Below are positions 36,518 to 46,390 of a stretch of DNA of 64,000 nucleotides, one piece after another; the stretch's first letter is position 1, and the number at the start of each line of letters is the position of its first letter. Origin of the DNA: Hylemonella gracilis (GTDB taxonomy: Bacteria > Pseudomonadota > Gammaproteobacteria > Burkholderiales > Burkholderiaceae_C); contig NZ_CP031395.1 in the NCBI RefSeq assembly GCF_004328645.1, positions 3,249,501-3,313,500 of the forward strand, given 5' to 3'. Under the pieces are notes generated by a model. It did no database searches, was not told the DNA's origin, and saw only the letters and a program-made list of their open reading frames with translations. A program made the translations under genes and the position numbers.

Positions 36518-37948
36518 TCACCAACCCAGGAATTGAAACAACAGCCCCAGCAGGGCACAGACCCCGATCACCTCCAGCACGGGGCGCCGGTAGCGCCACA
36601 GCCCGAGCAAGGCGCCGAGTGCGAGGCCCAGAGAGGCCAGGTCCACGCGCCCGCCGAGGCCTTGCGGCCAGGCCACATGGACGGCGAAGAACAGCGCCAG
36701 GTTCAGGATCACCCCGACCACGGCGGCGGTGATGGCGGTCAGCGGCGCGGTGAAAGACAGCCGGCCCCGCGTGGACTCCACCAGCGGCCCGCCCGCGAGG
36801 ATGAACAGAAAGGACGGCAGAAAAGTGAACCAGGTGACCAGCAGCGCCGCCAGGGCACCGGCCAGGAACAGGGCATCCGGCCCCAGCAGCGCCTGGTTCC
36901 AGCCCCCGGCGAAGGCGACGAAAGCCACCACCATGATGAGCGGTCCCGGTGTGGACTCGCCCAGGGCCAGACCGTCCATCATCTGCGCATTGCTCAGCCA
37001 GCCGTAATGGCCCACCGCGCCCTGATGGATGTAGGGCAGCACGGCATAGGCACCGCCAAAGGTCAGCAAGGCCGCCTTGGTGAAGAACCAGCCCATCTGG
37101 GTGTAGTCGTGCCGCCAGCCGAGCAGGCCCCAGAGCAGGCCCATGGGCAGCAGCCACAAGAGCGCGCCGACCAGAAGCACGCGCGCCAGGCCGGACCAGG
37201 CAAAACGCGCATGCGCGGGCGGTGGCGTGTGGTCGTCGATCAGGGCGGGTCGCTCGGCGGACGGCGTCGCGGCTCGCGGCGCCTCGTCGGTGGAGGCGGC
37301 CGCCACCCCACTGTCACGGTCGCCGCTGCGGCCGACACGGGAGGAACGGCCCCAACGTCCCCCGACCCAGCCCAACAAGGCCGCCACCGCCACGATCAGC
37401 GGAAAGGGAGGCTGCAGGACGGCAATGGCCAGGAAAGCCATCACCGCGATGCCCGTCAGCCCGACGTCCAGGTGGCCGTCGCAGTACAGCACGCGCGCGC
37501 CGATGCGCCAGGCTGCAAAGGCCACGATGGCTGTGATCGCCGGTTTGACACCATGGAACAGCCCCGCCACCAAGGGCGTCTGACCCCAGGCCATGTAGAG
37601 CCAGGACAGCGCGATCAGGATGAACAAGGAGGGCAGCACGAACAGCGCCCCGGCGACGATGCCGCCCCAGCGACGATGCATCAGCCAGCCGATGTAGGTG
37701 GCAAGCTGCTGGGCTTCGGGCCCGGGCAGCAGCATGCAGTAGTTCAACGCATGCAGGAAGCGCTTGCCCGAGATCCAGCGCCGCTGCTCCACCAGGTCAT
37801 GGTGCATGAGCGCGATCTGGCCCGCCGGGCCGCCGAAACTCAGGAAACCCAGTTTCAGCCAGTAGCGCGTGGCCTGGCCCAGCGAAACCGGCTCCGGCTC
37901 GGCCTGCGACTCCGACACCACGGACGCGGGCGGTCCGCCCCCCGACAT
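36518..37948 (-). CDS. chrA: Chromate transporter, long-chain type
   Basis: 476 residues from ATG 37948, which overlaps the GST stop (TGATG). Two homologous CHR halves of about six helices each are visible: LGFLSFGGPAGQIALMHHDLV (motif FGGPAGQ) with LLPGPEAQQLATYIG in the first, and ALLTFGGAYAVLPYI with LGESTPGPLIMVVAFVAF in the second. The halves are joined by a charged linker at about 230-290. Exports chromate. A longer frame to 38065 would overlap gst. Confidence 0.92.
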   Translation of the reverse strand: MSGGGPPASVVSESQAEPEPVSLGQATRYWLKLGFLSFGGPAGQIALMHHDLVEQRRWISGKRFLHALNYCMLLPGPEAQQLATYIGWLMHRRWGGIVAGALFVLPSLFILIALSWLYMAWGQTPLVAGLFHGVKPAITAIVAFAAWRIGARVLYCDGHLDVGLTGIAVMAFLAIAVLQPPFPLIVAVAALLGWVGGRWGRSSRVGRSGDRDSGVAAASTDEAPRAATPSAERPALIDDHTPPPAHARFAWSGLARVLLVGALLWLLPMGLLWGLLGWRHDYTQMGWFFTKAALLTFGGAYAVLPYIHQGAVGHYGWLSNAQMMDGLALGESTPGPLIMVVAFVAFAGGWNQALLGPDALFLAGALAALLVTWFTFLPSFLFILAGGPLVESTRGRLSFTAPLTAITAAVVGVILNLALFFAVHVAWPQGLGGRVDLASLGLALGALLGLWRYRRPVLEVIGVCALLGLLFQFLGW

Positions 37949-38553
37949 CAGGCCAGGCCTTCCGCCTTCAGCGCGGCGTGCACGCCAGGACGCGCCGCCA
38001 CGCGGGCCATGTAGGCCGTCAGGTTCGTGAAGGCACTGATGTCCAGCTTGACGGGGCGAGCCCAACTGGCCACGGTGAAGAGGTAGGCGTCGGCCACCGT
38101 GAAGTCGGCGCCCATCAGGTAGTCCTTGCCCGCGAGCTGCTGGTTCACCCAGCCCAGGCGGCGCTCCAGGTTGGCGCGCGCGAAGGCCTTGGCCTCCTCG
38201 GGCATGGCCGCGTTGAACAGGGGACTGAAGGACTTGTGGATCTCGGTGCCGATGAAGGTCAACCAGCTCTGCAGGCGATAGCGCTCGATCGTGCCGTTGG
38301 CCGGCGCGAGCTTCTTATCGGGTTTCTGATCGGCCAGGTACTGCACGATGGCTGGGCCTTCGGTCAGCACCTCGCCGCTGTCGAGCTGCAGGGCGGGCAC
38401 ATAGCCCTTGGGGTTGATGGCCAGGTAATCCGAGCCATCGGCCAGCGTCTTGGCCTTGAGATCGACGGCCAGTGCTTCGTGCGGCAGGCCCAGTTCCTCG
38501 AGCACGATGTGGGGAGAAAGAGAGCAGGCGCCGGGCTTGAAATAGAGTTTCAT
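37948..38553 (-). CDS. gstA: Glutathione S-transferase, beta class
   Basis: 201 residues, the usual beta-class length. MKLYFKPGACSLSPHIVLEE places the conserved Cys10; LTEGPAIVQYLAD is the glutathione-binding Glu-Ser/Pro region, and GADFTVADAYLF the C-terminal N-capping box. It conjugates or reduces electrophiles in the cytoplasm. Co-directional with chrA and the MFS gene. Confidence 0.92.
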   Translation of the reverse strand: MKLYFKPGACSLSPHIVLEELGLPHEALAVDLKAKTLADGSDYLAINPKGYVPALQLDSGEVLTEGPAIVQYLADQKPDKKLAPANGTIERYRLQSWLTFIGTEIHKSFSPLFNAAMPEEAKAFARANLERRLGWVNQQLAGKDYLMGADFTVADAYLFTVASWARPVKLDISAFTNLTAYMARVAARPGVHAALKAEGLA

Positions 38554-38803
38554 GGGTCAGAGGGTGCTGATTGAAGAAAAGAAAAAAGCGGCCCCGGCCT
38601 CTGGAAGCTGGGACGCGCCGGCGAAAACGTCGAGTGTAGGCAAATCCGCGCGCTCCGCGCTCACGCGAGTGGCACAATCCGCGACCTCCAGAGCGCTGCT
38701 GCGTTGTGACCCGCGCCTCTCTCCAGGTCGCTGTCGGTGGCCTCGCTGTCTGCCGCCACGACTGTCCCCAAGCCATTTTTCACGTTCTCCACGCTTTCCG
38801 CGC

Positions 38804-40063
38804 ATGACCCGCACGCTCACCGGCACTCTCGGCATCGACTTCGGCACCTCCAACTCCGCCATCGCCTGGGCCGAGCCCGGAAGCCGGGCGCGCCTGATCC
38901 CCCTGGAACACGACGCCACGGCCATGCCCACGGCCGTGTTCTACGACAACGAGGACTTCAGCACCCATTTCGGCCGGGACGCCCTCGCGCTGTACCTGGA
39001 GGGCGCGGAGGGCCGGCTGATGCGCTCACTCAAGAGTCTGCTGGGCAGCCCCTTGCTGCAGGAGACCACGACGGTGCACAACCGCGCGCTGAGCTATCAG
39101 GACATCATCGCCACCTTTCTGGCCACGCTGCGCGAGCGCGCCGCGCAGGCGCTGGGCGCAGCGCCCACGCGGGTGGTGATGGGCCGGCCCGTGCACTTCG
39201 TGGACGACAATGCCGAGCGCGATGCGCTGGCGCAGGCATCTCTGCTCCACGCCGCGCGGGCGGTGGGGTTTCAGGAGGTGTCCTTCCAGCTGGAGCCGAT
39301 CGCGGCGGCGCTGGACTATGAACGGCGGCTGGACCGGGAAAGCACCGTGCTGGTGGTGGACTTGGGCGGCGGCACCTCGGACTTCACCGTCGTGCGCCTG
39401 GGGCCACGACGCATGCAGGCGCCCGATCGCGCGGGCGACGTGCTGGCCACCACCGGCGTGCACATCGGCGGCACGGACTTCGACCACAAACTCAGTCTGG
39501 AACAGGTGATGCCGCTGCTGGGTTACCGCCATCTGGGGCCACAGGGCCGCGAGGTGCCCAGTCGCATCTTTTTTGATCTCGCGACCTGGCACCTGATCCA
39601 CTGGCTCTACCAGCCGCGCGCCATCGCCGAGGCCCAGGCCCTCTGGACCAACTATGCCGACGCGCGCCTGCACCAGCGCCTGATGCGCGCGCTGCGCGAA
39701 CGCCACGGCCACCGCATCGCCCACACGGTGGAGCAGGCCAAGATCCGCTGCTCGCAAGAGGACCGTGACTCGTCGATGGATCTTTCAGAGCTGGAGCCGG
39801 GCCTCGCCGCCCCGATGTCGGTGAGCGGGATGCAGGAACAGCTGCGCGCGCTGCTGGCGCGCACCGTGGCCTGTGCCCGGGAATGCGTGCATCTGGCGGG
39901 GGTGGCCGATGGCGCGCTCGCGGCCATCTACCTCACCGGCGGATCGTCCGCCCTGCGCCCTTTCCAGCAAGCCTTGCGGGCGGAGTTCGCGGGCGTGCCG
40001 CTGGTGAAAGGCGATCTGTTCGGCGGAGTGGCCTCGGGCTTGGCCTACGGCAGCGGTGCCTGA
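38804..40063 (+). CDS. Hsp70-like protein, YegD type
   Basis: 419 residues from ATG 38804; the longer upstream frame extends through the divergent promoter region. It has the Hsp70/actin ATPase fold only: GIDFGTSNSAIAWAEPG (phosphate 1), VVDLGGGTSDFTVVRLG (phosphate 2) and YLTGGSSALRPF (adenosine), with no substrate-binding domain, as in YegD. Client and role unknown. Divergent from gst with about 250 bases between. Confidence 0.88.
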   Translation: MTRTLTGTLGIDFGTSNSAIAWAEPGSRARLIPLEHDATAMPTAVFYDNEDFSTHFGRDALALYLEGAEGRLMRSLKSLLGSPLLQETTTVHNRALSYQDIIATFLATLRERAAQALGAAPTRVVMGRPVHFVDDNAERDALAQASLLHAARAVGFQEVSFQLEPIAAALDYERRLDRESTVLVVDLGGGTSDFTVVRLGPRRMQAPDRAGDVLATTGVHIGGTDFDHKLSLEQVMPLLGYRHLGPQGREVPSRIFFDLATWHLIHWLYQPRAIAEAQALWTNYADARLHQRLMRALRERHGHRIAHTVEQAKIRCSQEDRDSSMDLSELEPGLAAPMSVSGMQEQLRALLARTVACARECVHLAGVADGALAAIYLTGGSSALRPFQQALRAEFAGVPLVKGDLFGGVASGLAYGSGA

Positions 40064-40090
40064 GGCGCACGCAGCACCACTGCAACAGCG

Positions 40091-40110
40091 CTGACGCCCG
40101 CGCGCGTCAG
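40091..40110. terminator. Hairpin between convergent hsp70-like and fdsD genes
   Basis: CTGACGC (40091-40097), 6-base loop, GCGTCAG (40104-40110). It is a perfect 7-bp stem between convergent genes, a suitable place for a bidirectional terminator, but there is no T-tract on either strand. Confidence 0.4.
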
Positions 40111-40154
40111 GCCGGGCACGCGCGAGGACGCGGGGCCCTGGCCCGCTCCGTCGT

Positions 40155-40376
40155 TCACACCGGCAAGGGGTGCTTGCTCAAGGCCTCGCGCACGATGGGC
40201 AGCAGAGCCTCGGCCTGACCGGATTCCATCGCGGACGCCAGCTCACGGCGCATGCGCACCTCCCAGAACTTCTGGATGTGGTTGGCGATGCCCTCCAGTG
40301 CCTCGGCCCGGTCAGGCATGGCCGCGAAGAAAGTGCCGATCTGGTTGGCCATGCGGATGAGGTGTTCGAGGTTCAT
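40155..40376 (-). CDS. fdsD: NAD-dependent formate dehydrogenase delta subunit
   Basis: 73 residues, a small helical protein matching FdsD (MNLEHLIRMANQIGTFF, EGIANHIQKFWEVRMRRELA). It is the last gene of the fds operon, 9 bases after fdhD. In Cupriavidus FdsD is needed for active formate dehydrogenase. Confidence 0.9.
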   Translation of the reverse strand: MNLEHLIRMANQIGTFFAAMPDRAEALEGIANHIQKFWEVRMRRELASAMESGQAEALLPIVREALSKHPLPV

Positions 40377-40385
40377 GGTTGAGTC

Positions 40386-41267
40386 TCACAAAATGATTCT
40401 TCGAGGATGGCTGTACACGGACAGATCCTGGCCGCGGGCGAACCCCAGCAGACTCAGGCCGCAGTCCTGGGCCACGTCGATGGCCAGTCCCGTCACGCCG
40501 GACACGGCCGCCAGCAGCGTCACGCCCGCGCTGGCGGTCTTCTGCACCATCTCGTAACTGGCGCGGCTGCTGACGATGATGAAGCCTTCATTGGCGCGCG
40601 CCAGCTGAGCAGGCGCGCCGGGACGGGACAAGGCGCCGATCAGCTTGTCCAGCGCGTTATGGCGACCCACGTCTTCGCGCAGCAGGACGATCTCGCCATC
40701 CGCCGCACACCAGGCCGCCGCGTGCGTCGCCCCGGTGATGTTCAGCAGTCGCTGGCGCTCCCGCATCCGGCCCATGGCGGCCGACACGGCCGCGGCGCGG
40801 AACACGGTATGGGCATCGGTGGGCAAGGTCCTGGGAGAGCGCACGGCCTGATCCAGGCTGTCCGTCCCGCACAGGCCACAACCCGTGCGTCCGGCGAGGG
40901 TGCGACGCCGCTCCTTGAGCCGGGCAAAGCTGGCGGAAGCGATGTCCAGACTCACCGTGACGCCAGCCTGCCCTTCGCAGGAGACATCGGGCTGCACCTC
41001 GATGCCGTAGACCTGCGACGGGCTGTCGACGATGCCCTCGCTCAGGGAGAAACCAAAGGCAAAGTCTTCCAGGTCCAGCGGCGTGGCCAACATGACCGCG
41101 TGGGAAATGCCGTTGTAGACCAGGGCCACGGGGCATTCCTCGGCCACCCAGTCCTCGCCGTGGAACACCTGCCCGTCGCGCAGGCTCGTGACGGGGACCT
41201 TGCGTGCGTCCTTCATCACCGCCTCGGCGTGCGGCAGCGTTTGCGTGGGCAGGTCTTGCAGTTTCAT
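40386..41267 (-). CDS. fdhD: Formate dehydrogenase accessory sulfurtransferase
   Basis: 293 residues from ATG 41267; a TTG at 41285 is in frame but less likely. The functional Cys motif GCGLCG is present, with FSLSEGIVDSP, EDVGRHNALDKLIG and SSRASYEMVQKTASAGV. It transfers sulfur from IscS to the Mo-bisMGD cofactor of formate dehydrogenase. Called fdsC in the Cupriavidus fdsGBACD operon. It begins 20 bases after fdsA. Confidence 0.94.
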   Translation of the reverse strand: MKLQDLPTQTLPHAEAVMKDARKVPVTSLRDGQVFHGEDWVAEECPVALVYNGISHAVMLATPLDLEDFAFGFSLSEGIVDSPSQVYGIEVQPDVSCEGQAGVTVSLDIASASFARLKERRRTLAGRTGCGLCGTDSLDQAVRSPRTLPTDAHTVFRAAAVSAAMGRMRERQRLLNITGATHAAAWCAADGEIVLLREDVGRHNALDKLIGALSRPGAPAQLARANEGFIIVSSRASYEMVQKTASAGVTLLAAVSGVTGLAIDVAQDCGLSLLGFARGQDLSVYSHPRRIIL

Positions 41268-41287
41268 GCCTGCATTGTCAGGCAAAC

Positions 41288-44173
41288 TTACTTGCCCACC
41301 ACCTCGGCCTGCGCGGCCTGCAAATGCTGCAGCTGCTCGCGGTTGAAGCGCTCATAGCCCTTCTGCCATTCGGACGGCTGTGTCACGGGCATCACCTGCA
41401 CCGCCGTCACCTTGTACTCAGGGCAGTTGGTGGCCCAGTCGGAGTTGTCGGTCGTGATGACGTTGGCGCCCGATTCGGGGAAGTGGAAGGTGGTGTAGAC
41501 CACGCCCGGCTGCACCTTGTCGGTGACGATGGCACGCAGCACGGTCGCACCTGAGCGGCTCTGGATGCCAACCCAGTCGCCCTCATGGATGCCGCGGTCC
41601 TCGGCATCCTGCGGGTGGATCTCTAGCCGATCCTCGCTGTGCCAGTGCACGTTCTCCGTGCGCCGGGTCTGCGCACCCACGTTGTACTGGGACAAGATGC
41701 GCCCGGTCGTCAGGATGAGCGGGTACTTGGGCGTGACCTTCTCGTCGGTCGGCACGTACTGGGTGATGATGAACTTGCCCTTGCCGCGCACGAAGCTGCC
41801 GATGTGCATGGTCGGGGTGCCCTCGGGCGCCTCGTCGTTGCAAGGCCACTGCACGCTGCCCAGCTTGTCCAGCTTGTCGAAGCTCACGCCCTTGAAGGTC
41901 GGCGTCAGCGCGGCGATCTCGTCCATGATCTCGCTGGGGTGCTGGTAGTTCATGGGGTAACCCAGCGCATTGGACAGCATCTGCGTGACTTCCCAATCGG
42001 CGTACTTGGCCTTGGGCGGCATGACCTTGCGCACGCGCGAGATGCGGCGCTCGGCGTTGGTGAAGGTGCCGTCCTTCTCCAGGAAGGAAGCGCCCGGCAG
42101 GAACACGTGGGCATACTTGGCGGTTTCATTCAGGAACAGGTCCTGCACCACCACGCACTCCATGGATTCCAGGGCATGGGCCACGTGTTGGGTGTCCGGA
42201 TCGGATTGCACCGGGTCCTCACCCTCACAGTACAGGGCCTTGAAGCTGCCATCCACCGCGGCGCCCAGCATGTTGGGGATGCGCAGGCCGGGCTCGGCGC
42301 GCAGCTCCACGTTCCAGGCGCTCTCGAACAGGCTGCGCGCGGTGGCGTCCGACACATGGCGGTAGCCCGGCAGTTCGTGCGGGAAGGACCCCATGTCGCA
42401 GGAACCCTGCACATTGTTCTGGCCGCGCAGCGGGTTGACCCCCACGCCCTCGCGCCCCACGTTGCCGGTGGCCATGGCCAGGTTGGCGATGCCCATGACC
42501 ATGGTCGAACCCTGGCTGTGCTCGGTCACGCCCAGGCCGTAGTAGATGGCACCGTTCTTGCCCTTGGTGGCGAAGAGCCGGGCCGCGCCACGGATCTGCT
42601 CGGCCGGCACGCCGGTGACGGCTTCCATCGCTTCGGGCGAGTTCTCGGGCTTGGACACGAAGTCGCGCCACTCGTTGAAGGACTTGGCCTCGCAACGCTC
42701 GGCCACGAAGGCTTCGTCCACCAGGCCCTCGGTCACCACCACGTGCGCCAGGGCGCTGATGATGGCCACGTTGGTGCCGGGCTTGAGCTTGAGGTGGTAG
42801 TCCGAACGGATGTGCGGGCTCTTGACCAGGTCGATCTGACGCGGGTCCACCACGATGAGCTTGGCGCCGGCGCGCAGGCGCTTCTTCATGCGCGAACCGA
42901 ACACCGGGTGGCCGTCGGTCGGGTTGGCGCCGATCACCATGATGATGTCGCTCTTCTCCACCGACTTGAAGGTCTGCGTGCCGGCGGATTCGCCCAGCGT
43001 CTGCTTCAGGCCGTAGCCGGTGGGGGAATGGCACACGCGCGCGCAGGTGTCCACGTTGTTGTTGCCGAAGGCCGCGCGCACGAGCTTCTGAACCAGATAG
43101 CCCTCTTCGTTGGTGCAACGCGAGGACACCAGCGCGCCCACCGAGTCACGGCCGTACTTGGCCTGGATGCGCTTGAATTCGCTGGCCGTGTAGTTGATGG
43201 CTTCGTCCCAGCTCACCTCGGTCCACGGATCGTTGATGCTCTTGCGGATCATGGGGCTGGTGATGCGGTCCTGGTGCGTTGCATAGCCCCAGGCGAAACG
43301 GCCCTTGACGCAGGCGTGGCCTTCGTTGGCTTGGCCGTCCTTCCACGGCACCATGCGCACGACCTCGTTGCCCTTCATCTCGGCCTTGAAACCGCATCCC
43401 ACGCCGCAGTAGGCGCAGGTGGTGATGGCGCTGTGTTCGGGCTGACCCAGCTCGACCACGCTCTTTTCCTGCAGGGTGGCCGTGGGGCAGGCCTCGACGC
43501 AGGCGCCGCAGCTCACGCACTCGGACGCCATGAAAGCCTCGTCCTGGCCGGGCGAAACGCGGCTGTCGAAACCGCGACCGGAAATCGTCAGCGCGAAAGT
43601 GCCCTGGGTCTCCTCGCAGGCGCGCACGCAGCGGTTGCAGACGATGCACTTGCTTGGGTCGTAGTTGAAATAAGGATTGGAAAAATCGATGAGCGGCTTG
43701 CTTTCGCCCTTGAAGTGGTTCGCGCCTGCGTCCGCGCCCTGACCGTAACGCACTTCGCGCAGGCCGGTCACGCCGGCCATGTCCTGCAGCTCGCAATTGC
43801 CGTTGGCCGAGCAAGTCAGGCAGTCCAGCGGGTGGTCGCTGATGTAGAGCTCCATCACGTTCTTGCGCAGGTCCTGCAACTTGCTGGTCTGCGTGTGCAC
43901 CTTCATGCCGTTCTCGGCGGGCGTGGTGCAGCTGGCGGGGAAACCGCGCCGCCCTTCCACTTCCACCAGGCACAGGCGACAGGAACCGAAGGGCTCCAGG
44001 CTGTCAGTGGCACAGAGCTTGGGCACCTTGACGCCCGCGTCCACCGCGGCGCGCATGAGGGACGTGCCCTCGGGCACGGTGACGGTCTGGCCGTCGATCT
44101 CCAGCGTGACCTTTTTCTCGGATTCACGCAGGGGCGTGCCGTAATCGATTTCGAGCTTCAGATGGTCGAGCAT
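41288..44173 (-). CDS. fdsA: NAD-dependent formate dehydrogenase alpha (molybdenum) subunit
   Basis: 961 residues from ATG 44173, chosen for its GAAGGAG ribosome site. N-terminal [2Fe-2S] domain (FGSCRLCLVEVEG), His-Cys [4Fe-4S] motif, two 4Fe-4S clusters (CIVCNRCVRAC, CVSCGACVEAC), then CAYCGVGCGF and the molybdopterin domains. The Mo ligand is Cys in ARVCHSPTGYG, so this is a cysteine, not selenocysteine, enzyme. It oxidises formate to CO2 and passes electrons to FdsB. Confidence 0.96.
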   Translation of the reverse strand: MLDHLKLEIDYGTPLRESEKKVTLEIDGQTVTVPEGTSLMRAAVDAGVKVPKLCATDSLEPFGSCRLCLVEVEGRRGFPASCTTPAENGMKVHTQTSKLQDLRKNVMELYISDHPLDCLTCSANGNCELQDMAGVTGLREVRYGQGADAGANHFKGESKPLIDFSNPYFNYDPSKCIVCNRCVRACEETQGTFALTISGRGFDSRVSPGQDEAFMASECVSCGACVEACPTATLQEKSVVELGQPEHSAITTCAYCGVGCGFKAEMKGNEVVRMVPWKDGQANEGHACVKGRFAWGYATHQDRITSPMIRKSINDPWTEVSWDEAINYTASEFKRIQAKYGRDSVGALVSSRCTNEEGYLVQKLVRAAFGNNNVDTCARVCHSPTGYGLKQTLGESAGTQTFKSVEKSDIIMVIGANPTDGHPVFGSRMKKRLRAGAKLIVVDPRQIDLVKSPHIRSDYHLKLKPGTNVAIISALAHVVVTEGLVDEAFVAERCEAKSFNEWRDFVSKPENSPEAMEAVTGVPAEQIRGAARLFATKGKNGAIYYGLGVTEHSQGSTMVMGIANLAMATGNVGREGVGVNPLRGQNNVQGSCDMGSFPHELPGYRHVSDATARSLFESAWNVELRAEPGLRIPNMLGAAVDGSFKALYCEGEDPVQSDPDTQHVAHALESMECVVVQDLFLNETAKYAHVFLPGASFLEKDGTFTNAERRISRVRKVMPPKAKYADWEVTQMLSNALGYPMNYQHPSEIMDEIAALTPTFKGVSFDKLDKLGSVQWPCNDEAPEGTPTMHIGSFVRGKGKFIITQYVPTDEKVTPKYPLILTTGRILSQYNVGAQTRRTENVHWHSEDRLEIHPQDAEDRGIHEGDWVGIQSRSGATVLRAIVTDKVQPGVVYTTFHFPESGANVITTDNSDWATNCPEYKVTAVQVMPVTQPSEWQKGYERFNREQLQHLQAAQAEVVGK

Positions 44174-44207
44174 GGTGCGCTCCTTCAAAGGTTCGGTGGT
44201 CCGGGAC

Positions 44208-45788
44208 TCAGGCGGCTTTCTTGTCCGGGTTGGACAAGCCGAAATCCTGTGGGTAGTGGTTGAGGGCGGACAGCACCGGGAACGGCGTCATGCCGCCCAT
44301 GGCGCAGAGCGAGCCGTTGACCATGGTGTCGCACAGGTCGCGCAGCAGCTTGACCTGCTGGGCCTTGACCTCGGGCTTGCCCTGGCGGTCGGCGTCGGCG
44401 AGGCGGTCAATGACCTCCACCCCGCGCGTGGAGCCGATGCGACAGGGCGTGCACTTGCCGCAGGACTCGATGGCGCAGAACTCCATGGCGTAACGCGCCA
44501 GCTTGCGCATGTCGGAGGTGTCGTCGTGCACCACGATGCCGCCGTGGCCGACCGTGGCGCCCACGGCGGTCCAGCCTTCGTAGTCCATGGGCAGGTCCCA
44601 GTGTTGCTCGGGCACATAGGCACCCAGCGGCCCACCAACCTGGATAGCCTTGACGGGCCGACCGCTGGCCGTGCCGCCACCATAGGTGAACACCAGTTCA
44701 CGCAGCGTCACGCCGAAGGCTTTTTCCACCAAGCCGCCATGCTTGATGTTGCCGGCAAGCTGGATGGGCAGCGTGCCCTTGGAACGGCCCATGCCGTAGT
44801 TGGCATAAAAGGCCGCGCCCCGCGCCAGAATGATGGGCACGGAGGCGTAAGTGATGACGTTGTTGATGACGGTCGGCTTGCCGAACAGGCCCTGCAGGGC
44901 CGGGATCGGCGGCTTGGCGCGCACGATGCCACGCTTGCCTTCGATGCTCTCCAGCATGGCGGTTTCCTCGCCACAGACATAGCTGCCCGCGCCCTTGCGC
45001 ACTTCCAGATGGAAGGCCCGGCCCGAACCCAGCACGCTGTCACCCAGGAAACCGGCCTTCGTGGCGCGGGCGATCGCTTCGTTCAGATTGGCGATCGCGT
45101 GCGGATACTCGCTGCGCACGTAGATGTAGCCGCGCGTCGCGCCGGTCGCCATGGCGGCGATGGTCATGCCTTCGATGAGCATGTAGGGATCACCCTCCAT
45201 GGTCATGCGGTCGGAGAAGGTGCCCGAGTCGCCCTCGTCGGCGTTGCAGACCACGTACTTCTGGTCCGCCTGGGCGGCAGCCACGGTCTTCCACTTGATG
45301 CCGGCCGGGAAGGCCGCGCCACCACGGCCGCGCAGGCCCGAATCAAGTACCTGCTGCACCACGTCGGTGGGCTTGATCTCGAGCGCCTTGCGCAGACCCG
45401 CATAACCCTCGTGCGCCTGGTAATCCTCGAGCGAGACGGGATCGGTGATGCCCATGCGGGCGAAGGTCAGGCGCTCCTGCTTCTTGAGGTAATCAATCTC
45501 CTCGGTCAGCCCCAGGCCGAGCTTGTGCGCGCCGCCATTCTGAAAGCCCACGTCGAACAGACGCGCCACGTCCTCGGCCTGCACCGGACCATAGGCCACG
45601 CGACCTTTCTGGGTCGCCACCTCGACCAGTGGCTCCAGCCAGAACAGGCCACGCGAGCTGTTGCGCACCAGCTCGATGGCGATGTTGCGCTTCTTCGCTT
45701 CGCTCTGAATGGCCGCTGCGGTTTCGTCCGCGCCCAGGGCCAGGGCCGCGGAATCACGTGGCACGTAAATTTTCACGGCGGTGCTCAT
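44208..45788 (-). CDS. fdsB: NAD-dependent formate dehydrogenase beta (FMN/NAD) subunit
   Basis: 526 residues from ATG 45788, which overlaps the fdsG stop (ATGA). N-terminal thioredoxin-like part, then the NuoF-like core with LRGRGGAAFPAGIKW (FMN/NADH), VVCNADEGDSGTF and the [4Fe-4S] motif SCGKCTPCRIG. It reduces NAD+. The frame extends upstream over fdsG, but that part is not homologous. Confidence 0.96.
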   Translation of the reverse strand: MSTAVKIYVPRDSAALALGADETAAAIQSEAKKRNIAIELVRNSSRGLFWLEPLVEVATQKGRVAYGPVQAEDVARLFDVGFQNGGAHKLGLGLTEEIDYLKKQERLTFARMGITDPVSLEDYQAHEGYAGLRKALEIKPTDVVQQVLDSGLRGRGGAAFPAGIKWKTVAAAQADQKYVVCNADEGDSGTFSDRMTMEGDPYMLIEGMTIAAMATGATRGYIYVRSEYPHAIANLNEAIARATKAGFLGDSVLGSGRAFHLEVRKGAGSYVCGEETAMLESIEGKRGIVRAKPPIPALQGLFGKPTVINNVITYASVPIILARGAAFYANYGMGRSKGTLPIQLAGNIKHGGLVEKAFGVTLRELVFTYGGGTASGRPVKAIQVGGPLGAYVPEQHWDLPMDYEGWTAVGATVGHGGIVVHDDTSDMRKLARYAMEFCAIESCGKCTPCRIGSTRGVEVIDRLADADRQGKPEVKAQQVKLLRDLCDTMVNGSLCAMGGMTPFPVLSALNHYPQDFGLSNPDKKAA

Positions 45789-46267
45789 GCGGCCTCCTTC
45801 AGCTGCGCCAACAGACGGTCGAACTTGGTGGGTGTCACACGCGCGTGGAACTTGTCCCGGATCTGCACGGCCGGCGCGGTGGCGCACAAGCCCAGGCAGT
45901 ACACCGGCTCCAGGGTCACGTTGTGGCCCGCCGCGCTCTTGCTGGCGTGCTCCCACAGTGCTTCGGAACCACAGGACTGGCAGGCCTCGGCCCGGCACAC
46001 CTGAACCACGGCGCCCTGGGCGGGTTCGCTGCGGAAGTGGTGGTAATAGGTGATGACCCCGTGCACCTCGGCCCGGGAAACGTTGAGGGCTTCGGCGATG
46101 TCGGCCACGACATCGGCGGGGATGTAGCCCAGCTGGTCCTGAATGTCATGCAGGATGGGCAGCAAAGCGCCGGGCTGCTGGCTGCGCGCGTCGAGCACCG
46201 CACGCACCGTCGCTTTCTGCTGGGGGCTGGAGGGATAGTTCCGGGCTGTGCCCGTGGTCTTGTTCAT
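45785..46267 (-). CDS. fdsG: NAD-dependent formate dehydrogenase gamma subunit
   Basis: 160 residues, NuoE-like. The [2Fe-2S] cysteines occur in CRAEACQSCG and CLGLC. GYIPADVVADIAEALNVSRAEVHGVITYYHHF is the typical helical part (key VHGVITYYHHF). First gene of the fds operon, with a GAGG ribosome site. A 9-3-9 palindrome lies about 100 bases upstream. Confidence 0.94.
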   Translation of the reverse strand: MNKTTGTARNYPSSPQQKATVRAVLDARSQQPGALLPILHDIQDQLGYIPADVVADIAEALNVSRAEVHGVITYYHHFRSEPAQGAVVQVCRAEACQSCGSEALWEHASKSAAGHNVTLEPVYCLGLCATAPAVQIRDKFHARVTPTKFDRLLAQLKEAA

Positions 46268-46369
46268 GCTTGCCTCGCTCGGTCTGACCCCATCACAGGG
46301 ATGGACGGGTCGGTGCGATCAGTTTCATCGCGGATCCGATCAATGGCAAATTTGTTTAGGACATGCTTT

Positions 46370-46390
46370 GATTCATTCGGTGAATGAATC
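46370..46390. promoter_or_regulatory. Perfect palindrome upstream of fdsG
   Basis: GATTCATTC (46370-46378), centre GGT, GAATGAATC (46382-46390). It lies 103-123 bases upstream of the fdsG start in an AT-rich stretch; a second dyad, TTCGC-N7-GCGAA (46401-46417), is next to it. It is the best candidate operator for the fds operon. Formate dehydrogenase operons of this type are often under a LysR regulator (FdsR), which is not encoded in this window. Confidence 0.5.

Noticed and set aside
41639..44263. Plus-strand frame of 874 codons
   Set aside because: Antisense to fdsA, no recognisable motif.
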